Assembly: GCA_937916025.1 (NCBI GenBank)
Contig: CALGGX010000336.1
Span: forward strand, 1-14,443
Source: an uncultured Selenomonadales bacterium
GTDB lineage: Bacteria > Bacillota_C > Negativicutes > Selenomonadales > Selenomonadaceae
Length of the DNA stretch: 14,443 bases
Reading direction: 5' to 3'
This document shows positions 7,581 to 13,732 of the stretch, one piece after another. The notes under the pieces are model-generated. The model was not told where the DNA came from. It saw nothing but the letters and a program-made list of their open reading frames with translations, and ran no database searches. A program made the position numbers and the translations under genes. How positions within the stretch are numbered: position 1 is the stretch's first letter; each line of letters opens with the position of its first letter.

Positions 7581-7615
7581 ATTAAAAAATTTCGCCCTTC
7601 GACCTTATTGTTTTA

Positions 7616-7765
7616 GGCGTTACGGGCGTTACCGTACTTTATGAACGTGGGTTTAGGTTGATCTGGCGCGACAAAAAGAGGTAACGCCTTATTCAGTCGC
7701 AAGGCGTTACCGGGCGTTACCGAAACGCGAAAGTCCGCATTGTGATTGAATTTGTAGGGCGTTAC
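7616..7765 (+). repeat. Right iteron cluster: six GGCGTTAC octamers
   Basis: Five plus-strand copies lie at 7616-7623, 7625-7632, 7703-7710, 7713-7720 and 7758-7765, and one minus-strand copy lies at 7681-7688. The extended word AAAGAGGTAACGCC occurs on the plus strand at 7675-7688 and inverted at 7758-7771, making a nested inverted pair around the two central copies. Confidence 0.85.
7624..7646 (+). repeat. Right arm of 23-bp inverted repeat
   Basis: This is the mirror of 7312-7334 with a single A/C difference. Eleven nt farther right the plus strand carries TTGATCTGG (7658-7666), the counterpart of the TTGGTCTGG outside the left arm, so the symmetry extends beyond the arms. Confidence 0.85.
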
Positions 7766-7800
7766 CTCTTTAAACGTGCGCAATGGAACTCTAAGGCTTT

Positions 7801-10800
7801 TTATAGCAGCTCACGGGCAAAGACCACAAAGCGAGTAGGCTTCCCCCTGTGTTTGACTAGCCGTGTGATGTTCCTGCCGTTGTGATCGCGGAGGATGATG
7901 CCTGCGTCCGCCAATTGTTTTAGTATCATGTCGGCGGAGCGGAATCCTGCCTCTTCGAGCATTGTCTTGAGCACAGTGGGATAGACGGCGATGATACTGT
8001 CGCGGATCACGCCGAATGTCTGCGCGAAGGATTCTGCGGCGACGGGCGCGTCGTCCTCGTCGGAGCGCGCCTGCATGAAGTTCTTGGGATGGGAGTTGAT
8101 CCAGTCGCGGATGATGGGAATGGCGCGACGCCCGTCGCCGATATCAGCGGCGGCAGGAAGAGCCTGAAGGACGCGGGAAGAGAGCAGAAAAGAGAGGCAA
8201 GCAGTGTGATTGAGTTCTGTGTGTAAAAAGCTGTGTTGGAACGCTGTGATGGCGGCGGCGATGGCACAGATGCTGTCTATATGCATGGGTACCTTGTCCG
8301 GGAATCTAGAGGCGAGCCCGTCGGGAATGCATTCGCCGCCGTCGAGGAACTGGCGGTAGAGAGCCACGATGCGCTCGGAATGTAGCCGAATCTCGTCGAT
8401 CCAGCGACGCCCGATAAGCCCGAAGTGGTGACGGATGGGCACGAAGAAGTGGCGGGCGGTAGAGTTGTTGAAGATATGGTCGTCGCAAAATTCGATGACG
8501 CGACGTTTAGCACCTGCGGCAGAGAAGTCGTCAGTGAGAGGATGTTCGCCGGTAGTAATGAGAGAGCCGCGAAATTGTAGGATAGTATCGTTGCCGCCGG
8601 TTTTCTTGGCGCGGATTTTGCCGATGCGATTGGCGAATTGGTAGGGGATATCGCGAATGACGGCTTTGGTTTTATCGTCAGAGATGGAGTCGATGTCGTC
8701 AATGAAGGCAGGAAGATCGCGATGGGAGGCAAAGAAGGCTTCGAGCCCGGCTTTGGTGGCGTTGGCAGTGGGCATGGCATGGGTAGCGAAGGGATTGGCG
8801 AAAAGAGAGAGAGCGAATTGGGACGCGACGGTTTTGCCTGATCCGGTTGCGCCATAGATATGAAGGACGATGTTCTGACAGCGAAGGATATGAACGAGAG
8901 GAGCGGCGAGAGCGGCCCCGACGATGAGAGCGACGGTATCGATTTGGAAAGCCTGATGGAGAAGGTCGAGAACGATGTTGATGTCGCCCTGATGATCGAA
9001 GACGGCGTCGGCAGTTTGACGAACATCATCATCGAGTTGAATGTCTGCTTGGGCATTGGGATAAACAAAAAAGCCGTCGTTACGCCAGCCGGTATTGTTG
9101 ACGACGATGTTGCGCGGGATGATATGGGGATTGGCGGCTTTGAAGGCAGAGATGAATTGAATGACGGCTTTAGAGTTGGCGGAGTGAATGTCGATGCCGA
9201 AGGAAGCGAGATCGATAATCTTCTGAGAGGATGCGATGATATTGTCAGGAAAGGCGGGAGTGACGCGCCAACCGAAGCCTTTGTTAAACCCGGCGATGCG
9301 AGTTTTGTAGATATGGGAGTCGTCATTGCGAAGGATGGACGCGACGATGATGGCGGATTGCGAGATTTTGAAACGTTGGAAATTGCCGTGCTTGTCAGGA
9401 ATGATCTGATAGGTGCCGTCGAGAGCAAGCTCGAAGAAGTCGGGGACAACGATATTGTCGATAGAAATGTCGACATGAGAAGGAAGAGCGGGCAGGTTGA
9501 GAGGTGATTGAGCATGAGGCAAGTGACTATCATCGGAGATAGAGTGGGACGGCAAGAGATTGGCTACGCGAGAGACATTATGCTTGAACTCGCGAATGCT
9601 GATCTTTCTTGACTTGCAGAATTGAATGAAAGCCTCGAAAGCAGCGGGATGAGAGTGGCGAATGTTGGCGGCGGCACGGAAGACGTCAGAGTCGAGGATA
9701 TCGGAATTGGAGAGAGTGCCGTCGACGCTGAGTTGAATGACGCGATCGAGAATGTGGAAAGAGTGGTCGACGGGATGGTCGGTATGAATGAAGTGATGAC
9801 CATTCCAGAAAGAGATAGCTTTGGCGATGGTGCGGTCGCGATAATCCTTGCGCTGATGCCATTTATCGCGTTGCCCGAGTGGAGAAAGAGAGATGATCTG
9901 TTCGATCTGAGGAGCATTGCCATTAGCCCACCAGCAGAGCTTGAGAGCGGCATGGAAATCGGCGCGGGAATCGTCGAAGTCGACGGATGCGATATTACCG
10001 TCAAGCAAGCGCAAGAGGCTGACGGCATGGGAATGGCGAATGATGTTGATGAGAGAGTCAGTAGGGATATCAGGGGCACCGCTATGCTCGGCGATGATTT
10101 TGTTGAAATCGAATTGAGAAGAAGAGTCGGAGAAGAGATCGAACTCGTGAATGAGCATAGCAGTGACGCCGTCGAGAATGGCGAGTTGAGAATGATGTGA
10201 GTCGAGGAGATTGCCGGTGAGAGCGATATAGCGGTGGTGGGAGTAGATTTCGATGCGTTCGGACTTGAAGTTTTTGATGTCGACGGCGAAGGGATCGAAG
10301 AAGAAGATATGAAGACCGCGCCCGGATTGCGAGACTTCGATATAGGTATTTTGGAAGCGGTCGACGATGTCAGAGGCGAAAGGCGAAAGATTGCCGCAAT
10401 CATCGAAACAGTTATCAAGATCGATGCAGACGAGTACGTTGTCAGGATCGAAGCCGAGAGCGATACCAATGCCGCTGACGTCGAAATTTTTGAAGGCGTC
10501 GAGAGCTTCGTCGAAGTCGAGGAGGTCGTCGAAGTTGGTAATGTCAGCGGCGAGGAGAGAATTGTCTTTGACGGTCAAGGGGACTTTGCCTTTATCGGGA
10601 TGAAGTTTCCAGAGGCAGAAAGTAAATTTGTCAAAAGCGCGGCGAATGATGTCGACATTTAAATTATTTGACGATTGATCGGTATCGACATTTAAATTAT
10701 TTGACGATTGATCGGTATCGACATTTCGATTATTTGACGATTGATCGGTATCGACATTTCGATCAGTATCGACATTTGATTTAATTGACGATTTGACGAA

Positions 10801-10848
10801 CTGATAGCCGACGCGATTTTGCTTGACGTTGGGAGGTTTACCTGTCAT
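7801..10848 (-). CDS. PrimPol-DUF927 replicative primase-helicase
   Basis: This 1015-residue fusion supplies primase and helicase for phage replication. After a repeated linker (residues about 25-66, NVDTDQSSNN units) comes an archaeo-eukaryotic-type primase domain: catalytic-looking VCIDLDNC (D143/D145), QSGRGLHIFF with H180, and RIEIYSHHRYIALTGN (198-213). A WWANG...GQRDKWHQRKDYRDRTIAKAIS segment (306-346) resembles the helix bundle after NrS-1-type PrimPols. The C-terminal half is a DUF927/superfamily 3-like ATPase with Walker A GATGSGKT (666-673), Walker B AFIDDID (714-720) and a TTGEHPLTDDFSAAGAKRRVIEF sensor/arginine region (765-787). ATG 10848 is preferred: it has GGTGATATT upstream, begins 30 nt after the zinc-protein gene, and the open frame farther upstream overlaps two real genes. 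The coding strand is pyrimidine-rich and Asp far outnumbers Glu. Confidence 0.93.
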   Translation of the reverse strand: MTGKPPNVKQNRVGYQFVKSSIKSNVDTDRNVDTDQSSNNRNVDTDQSSNNLNVDTDQSSNNLNVDIIRRAFDKFTFCLWKLHPDKGKVPLTVKDNSLLAADITNFDDLLDFDEALDAFKNFDVSGIGIALGFDPDNVLVCIDLDNCFDDCGNLSPFASDIVDRFQNTYIEVSQSGRGLHIFFFDPFAVDIKNFKSERIEIYSHHRYIALTGNLLDSHHSQLAILDGVTAMLIHEFDLFSDSSSQFDFNKIIAEHSGAPDIPTDSLINIIRHSHAVSLLRLLDGNIASVDFDDSRADFHAALKLCWWANGNAPQIEQIISLSPLGQRDKWHQRKDYRDRTIAKAISFWNGHHFIHTDHPVDHSFHILDRVIQLSVDGTLSNSDILDSDVFRAAANIRHSHPAAFEAFIQFCKSRKISIREFKHNVSRVANLLPSHSISDDSHLPHAQSPLNLPALPSHVDISIDNIVVPDFFELALDGTYQIIPDKHGNFQRFKISQSAIIVASILRNDDSHIYKTRIAGFNKGFGWRVTPAFPDNIIASSQKIIDLASFGIDIHSANSKAVIQFISAFKAANPHIIPRNIVVNNTGWRNDGFFVYPNAQADIQLDDDVRQTADAVFDHQGDINIVLDLLHQAFQIDTVALIVGAALAAPLVHILRCQNIVLHIYGATGSGKTVASQFALSLFANPFATHAMPTANATKAGLEAFFASHRDLPAFIDDIDSISDDKTKAVIRDIPYQFANRIGKIRAKKTGGNDTILQFRGSLITTGEHPLTDDFSAAGAKRRVIEFCDDHIFNNSTARHFFVPIRHHFGLIGRRWIDEIRLHSERIVALYRQFLDGGECIPDGLASRFPDKVPMHIDSICAIAAAITAFQHSFLHTELNHTACLSFLLSSRVLQALPAAADIGDGRRAIPIIRDWINSHPKNFMQARSDEDDAPVAAESFAQTFGVIRDSIIAVYPTVLKTMLEEAGFRSADMILKQLADAGIILRDHNGRNITRLVKHRGKPTRFVVFARELL
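10652..10801 (-). repeat. 33-bp in-frame tandem repeats near 5' end of primase gene
   Basis: Three units of 33 bp (10652-10684, 10685-10717, 10718-10750) are followed by an 18-bp partial (10751-10768) and a degenerate copy to about 10801. Each full unit encodes eleven residues, NVDTDQSSNN plus L or R. The first two units are identical over 33 bp and the third differs at two adjacent bases. The protein segment is probably a flexible linker. As DNA it is an AT-rich, evenly phased repeat inside a replication gene, so an iteron role is possible. Confidence 0.9.
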
Positions 10849-10877
10849 AATATCACCAGCCTTATAAAATAGATATT

Positions 10878-11078
10878 TCAGCTCCGATGAAACGTTTGAC
10901 AGCGGCTCATTGGAGCTTTCGCTATTGTATGATCCTTTGAAGAAGAAGTCAACGTAAAAGAAGAATCGAGTAAATGTTTGCGATGAGAGTTGTAGCAAGA
11001 GCGGGAGCAGAAGAGTTGATCGGAGCGACTGTTGCAAACTTCGAAAGTCTTGCCGCATAGAAGGCATTTTTTGATCAT
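10878..11078 (-). CDS. Small four-cysteine zinc-binding protein
   Basis: This is a 66-residue protein. Its first 30 residues are a compact zinc site, CLLCGKTFEVC...FCSRSCYNSHRK, with C5, C8, C24 and C28 in C-x2-C-x15-C-x3-C spacing, as in small zinc-ribbon/treble-clef proteins common in phage early regions. The C-terminal half is Ser/Thr-rich and probably disordered. ATG 11078 is preceded by GGTGA; an upstream in-frame TTG at 11090 is a weaker start. It sits between rusA and the PrimPol-helicase gene, so nucleic-acid binding is likely, but no specific activity can be read. Confidence 0.7.
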   Translation of the reverse strand: MIKKCLLCGKTFEVCNSRSDQLFCSRSCYNSHRKHLLDSSFTLTSSSKDHTIAKAPMSRCQTFHRS

Positions 11079-11105
11079 AGGAATCACCAATCTTGGAGTG
11101 AATGC

Positions 11106-11465
11106 TTATGGTTCGCGGATAGCGATATCGACACCTTCGAGTTCGCATTGGATTTTGACGGCAATGACTTTGAAGATTCGAGAGTCGTCGGTATAGCAAA
11201 CACCGTTGCATGCATCGAGAATGGATTTGATATGATTGTCGATATCGCCGAAAGAGCGCGAGTCGATTTTTTTGTTACGACGAATATTGATGAAGACGCA
11301 GACAGTGTCGTTGAGTGGCGGCTGACCCTTCATAGCGGCGACAGCTTCGGCGCGAATGAGCGACTTATAAGCGGCACAACGGGGTGCCTCGTAGACGTGT
11401 TTTCTGGTGACGCGTGGACGGGATTGGGGGACGGGAGTGACATCGACGCTGAATTGAATAGTCAT
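11106..11465 (-). CDS. rusA: RusA-family Holliday junction resolvase
   Basis: This 119-residue endodeoxyribonuclease resolves branched recombination and replication intermediates before packaging. The N-terminal FSVDVTPVPQSRPRVTR is the usual RusA strand with the P-x-x-x-R-P-R motif. The acidic catalytic cluster is GDIDNHIKSILDACNG (D74/D76) with YTDDSRI (D93/D94), equivalent to the family's conserved aspartates. Length is normal for RusA. ATG 11465 overlaps the stop of the upstream gene as ATGA and has GGAGG 7 nt upstream. It belongs to the recombination/replication block with recT. Confidence 0.93.
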   Translation of the reverse strand: MTIQFSVDVTPVPQSRPRVTRKHVYEAPRCAAYKSLIRAEAVAAMKGQPPLNDTVCVFINIRRNKKIDSRSFGDIDNHIKSILDACNGVCYTDDSRIFKVIAVKIQCELEGVDIAIREP

Positions 11466-11791
11466 ACCGAATCCTCCAGATTAACATCGATATCATGCTT
11501 GACACGATCGCGTTCTTCAGCGCGTTTAGAATCGTTCCACGAGTCGATGGAGCCGGAGAGGTAGTCGGTAATGCGCCTGATGCGCTCGAACTTGCGGAAG
11601 AGTTCGTAATGGATATCGATAGAGCCGTCGACGTTGGAGTTGACGGTGACGGCTTGGACGGGCAAATCGACGCGCGATTTAACAAAATCGATGGTGCGAA
11701 CGGCTTCAGCGCGAGAAGCGTCTGTGATGTTGACGAAATCGATATTGACACCGTCGATATTGAATCGAATGATTGAGTTTGAAGTATGCAA
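11462..11791 (-). CDS. Hypothetical early protein with TTG start
   Basis: This is a 109-residue protein of unknown family. The N-terminal half is beta-like (SNSIIRFNIDGVNIDFVNITD, then LPVQAVTVNSNVDGSIDIHYE), and the C-terminal third is a charged helix (KFERIRRITDYLSGSIDSWNDSKRAEERDRVKHDIDVN). No cysteines, membrane segment or catalytic motif is visible. There is no internal methionine, so translation must begin at a non-ATG codon. TTG 11791 has GGAGG at the ideal 8-nt distance, which decides the start. The end overlaps rusA by 4 nt (ATGA), so the two are co-translated. A role beside RusA in DNA processing is possible but unproven. Confidence 0.72.
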   Translation of the reverse strand: MHTSNSIIRFNIDGVNIDFVNITDASRAEAVRTIDFVKSRVDLPVQAVTVNSNVDGSIDIHYELFRKFERIRRITDYLSGSIDSWNDSKRAEERDRVKHDIDVNLEDSV

Positions 11792-11799
11792 TTGGACAG

Positions 11800-11804
11800 C
11801 CTCC
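11800..11804 (-). promoter_or_regulatory. Ribosome site deciding a TTG start
   Basis: GGAGG lies 8 nt before TTG 11791. Because the downstream protein has no other methionine, this site is the main evidence for its start. Confidence 0.7.
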
Positions 11805-11806
11805 GA

Positions 11807-11965
11807 TCAATTGTCGAGGATGGCGGACATGTAGGCGCAGAAGAAGATCAGTCCGATGTTGAAGAAGCCGACGACGAAGCCGGATTGAAAAGAATTGAAT
11901 AGGGAAGCACCGAGAGCGGCGGCAGAGAAAGTGAAAGCCGCGCGATAGAGGTAGTTCTTGCTCAT
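11807..11965 (-). CDS. Small two-segment membrane protein (52 residues)
   Basis: ATG 11965 with AGAGG 7 nt upstream opens a 52-codon frame. The protein starts MSKNYLYRAAFTF and is strongly hydrophobic. Residues about 9-26 (AAFTFSAAALGASLF) and 30-50 (FVVGFFNIGLIFFCAYMSAIL) look like two membrane segments joined by a short NSFQSG turn. It fills the gap between the hydrolase gene (ends 11980) and the 109-residue gene, so it sits within a continuous early operon. The family is not recognised. Holin-like, membrane-anchoring or superinfection-exclusion roles are possible, but nothing here chooses between them. Confidence 0.6.
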   Translation of the reverse strand: MSKNYLYRAAFTFSAAALGASLFNSFQSGFVVGFFNIGLIFFCAYMSAILDN

Positions 11966-11979
11966 ATAGCAGCCTCTTT

Positions 11980-12675
11980 TCAATGAATGAAAGTATTGAT
12001 ATGGGAAAAAGCTGCGAACCGACGTTGTAAGTCGTCAGGATCAGAATGACGTTCGCTCAGATGCATCAGGTGAATTTCCGAGAGCCGCGATTTGTCGAGA
12101 GACGCGATGAAAGAAAAAGTGCGTTCTACGGACAAATGATTAAGTTTGATGCGTTGATAAAGAGCGCGAGAGAGATATCCGACCAGAAGAGCGTGTTGCA
12201 GGATTTCTTCCGAATGATTAGCCTCGACGATGAGTTTAGTGAGCCCGCTGAAGGAGAAGTTGGCGATACCGGAGTCAGTGAGGTAGATGATCTTGTCGAG
12301 CCGGTCGGCGAGAAGAAAAGCAACGGGTTCAGCGGAGTCATGAGAGATGGCGAAAGGTTTGACTTTGACAGAGTCGCTGATGTTGAATTGGTCGCCGTCA
12401 CGAATGATGAGAAGTCTGTGGTGATGAAGGTCGAGAGCCAGAGCGGTACCGCGAGTCATGAAACAATCGACGCCGCGCGAGAGAAGGTCGCGAATCGCTT
12501 TACTGTGATCGCCGTGTTCGTGAGTGAGAAGAACGGCGTCGGGCAACCGGAAATTGAGATCGGCTTGAAGAAGACGAAAAGCGCGCCCGCAATCGAGAAG
12601 AATGACGAGGTCGCCTGAGGTAAGAGCGAAACAATTGCCGTTGAGACTACCGCTGGAGATGCAACGAATGAGCAT
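11980..12675 (-). CDS. Metallo-beta-lactamase-fold hydrolase
   Basis: This 231-residue, probably di-zinc, hydrolase carries the signature HEHGDH (52-57) in LLTHEHGDHSKAI. Further likely metal ligands are H112 (AISHDSAEP), D134 (YLTDSG), H154 (EANHSEE) and H180 (NHLS), so the active site appears complete. The overall pattern is closest to the YycJ/WalJ-type group thought to act on nucleic acids. Phage homologues often lie next to recT, as here, so DNA end processing is plausible. ATG 12675 is preceded by AAAGGAG with about 10 nt spacing. No signal peptide is seen, so it should be cytoplasmic. The substrate is inferred from context only. Confidence 0.9.
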   Translation of the reverse strand: MLIRCISSGSLNGNCFALTSGDLVILLDCGRAFRLLQADLNFRLPDAVLLTHEHGDHSKAIRDLLSRGVDCFMTRGTALALDLHHHRLLIIRDGDQFNISDSVKVKPFAISHDSAEPVAFLLADRLDKIIYLTDSGIANFSFSGLTKLIVEANHSEEILQHALLVGYLSRALYQRIKLNHLSVERTFSFIASLDKSRLSEIHLMHLSERHSDPDDLQRRFAAFSHINTFIH

Positions 12676-12911
12676 ATAGAGAAGGCTCCTTTCGAGAAAT
12701 CAGCTGTGAGAATGGATGAAGAGGCGGGGGCGCGCGAGCGTGTTTTTTCAAATAAATCATCTCCGCGAATGGAATTGACGAATGAGCTAACGGCAGGAAT
12801 GTGTGCGTTTGAGCAGACGCGAGGCGAAGAGTGCCCGTTGGATTAACGCGATTTAAACGCGATCGACAAAGCGACGAACGCGCCGCCGAAATCCATGGCT
12901 TGCGTCCTCCG
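12676..12911. other. 236-bp gap between recT and hydrolase gene
   Basis: On the minus strand a good ribosome site (GGAGG, 12910-12906) sits 9 nt before ATG 12896, but that frame stops after 17 codons (MDFGGAFVALSIAFKSR). A 37-codon ATG frame from about 12757 overlaps the hydrolase start and has no convincing ribosome site. A direct repeat TTAACGCGAT/TTAAACGCGAT lies on the plus strand at 12843-12863. The gap may hold a leader peptide, a decayed small gene or a regulatory site. Confidence 0.35.
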
Positions 12912-13715
12912 TCAGAAGTCGATGGTAACGAGAGCGCCGTCAGCAGACGCGAGAGATGCGTCAACGGTAATAGTAGAATGGTCGTCGGAGCCGGAAAGAG
13001 TGGCGTCGTCGAAGTCGATGGTCTTTACTTCGAGATTGTTGGAGTCCGAATCGCGCGAAGAAGTCTCTGCATTGAAAGCGACGAGGAGATCGTCGTCAAT
13101 GGACATCGGACCGTACTGACTGAGGAGACGGCGGAGTACGGTTTTGATGCCCATCGCCTCGAAGTTGTTGCTCCAAATGGAAGACTTACGCCCGAACTTG
13201 GAGTCGGATTTGTAGGAAGGAGAGTACTTGGCGGCGTGAGCTTCCATTTTCTCTGTAGACCAGAAGATGGATTTGGTGAAGCCGTCGAGAAGTTCGAGTC
13301 GTGCGAAGAAGCCGACGAGCTTGTCGGAAATTTTCTCGCCGAACAGGACTTCATCGGTGAATTTGTTGAAGGAACGGATTTCGCCTTCGAAGACGGGGAC
13401 GGCGGTGATGGACTTGTAGCGTTTCGAGCGTTGAGCGAGCTGAATGAGCCCCTTCCATCCGATCTGAAGCTGGCACTGATTGTTGTAGGAGACGAGATAA
13501 GCCTGGCCGAGGTCTTTGTTGACGGGGAGCCTGAGAGTAGCAGCTTGCAAAGCCGCCTTGATGACGGACATGGGCTCGCACTTCTGGAGTTGGGTGTCGC
13601 CGTTGACGGTGGTGAGAACGCCGGTAATGAAGGCGGGGGCGGATTTGCCGAGAACGTCGGCGAAACGCTTCTGAACGTTGTCCTGCCTGACAACTTCGAT
13701 AAGAGATTTGGACAT
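12912..13715 (-). CDS. recT: RecT-family single-strand annealing protein
   Basis: This 267-residue protein anneals complementary single strands and promotes strand exchange in phage recombination. The N-terminus (QKRFADVLGKSAPAFITGVLTTVN), the CEPMSVIKAALQAATLRLPVN block (46-66) and the GQAYLVSYNNQCQLQIGWKGLIQLAQRS block (70-97) are the characteristic conserved RecT core. A later WSNNFEAMGIKTVLRRLLSQYGP (about 184-206) is the usual C-terminal core helix region. The final 60 residues are acidic and low in complexity (DSDSNNLEVKTIDFDDATL), as often seen in phage RecT proteins and probably contacting partners. ATG 13715 has AAAGGAG 9 nt upstream, starting inside the region just after the ATPase stop codon. 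No classical RecE or YqaJ exonuclease gene is adjacent. Confidence 0.95.
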   Translation of the reverse strand: MSKSLIEVVRQDNVQKRFADVLGKSAPAFITGVLTTVNGDTQLQKCEPMSVIKAALQAATLRLPVNKDLGQAYLVSYNNQCQLQIGWKGLIQLAQRSKRYKSITAVPVFEGEIRSFNKFTDEVLFGEKISDKLVGFFARLELLDGFTKSIFWSTEKMEAHAAKYSPSYKSDSKFGRKSSIWSNNFEAMGIKTVLRRLLSQYGPMSIDDDLLVAFNAETSSRDSDSNNLEVKTIDFDDATLSGSDDHSTITVDASLASADGALVTIDF

Positions 13716-13732
13716 AGGGAAAAACTCCTTTC

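Larger units (their letters stand above)
7253..7800. other. Gene-free repeat-rich region, candidate replication origin
   Basis: No gene-like reading frame was found in these 548 bp. The region holds two clusters of the octamer GGCGTTAC (12 copies in all), a 23-bp inverted repeat, a run of 12-bp tandem repeats, an AT-rich core (about 7441-7500 and 7577-7592) and a 9-mer TTTTACACA (7512-7520) that fits the relaxed DnaA-box pattern TTWTNCACA. The plus strand is C/T-rich to the left of it and G/A-rich to the right. This combination is what one expects of an iteron-type bidirectional origin. The PrimPol-helicase gene ends at its right border. Confidence 0.65.

Noticed and set aside
7517..7588. CRISPR-like array
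   Set aside because: The 12-bp units are directly adjacent with no spacers and no cas genes are present.
8860..9507. Plus-strand frames opposite the PrimPol-helicase gene (also 9622-10200 and 10234-10662)
   Set aside because: They are mirror shadows of a protein with intact Walker and primase motifs; their composition is Asp/Glu/Gly/Val-rich without conserved motifs.
8277..9533. Long minus-strand frame of about 418 codons within the PrimPol-helicase gene, and similar ones at 9564-10469 and 13025-13693
   Set aside because: Products are Ser/Pro/Thr-rich low-complexity sequence with no motif. They are shadows produced by the pyrimidine-rich coding strand over genes with clear domains in another frame.
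10849..11211. N-terminal extension of the PrimPol-helicase frame to 11211
   Set aside because: The extension overlaps the end of rusA and all of the zinc-protein gene, starts with no good ribosome site, and reads as low-quality basic/Ser-rich sequence. ATG 10848 has a ribosome site and follows the zinc gene cleanly.
12647..12964. 105-codon minus-strand frame bridging recT and the hydrolase gene
   Set aside because: It begins with TTG inside recT without a ribosome site, overlaps both neighbours, and gives an Arg/Ser/Pro-rich product with no domain.
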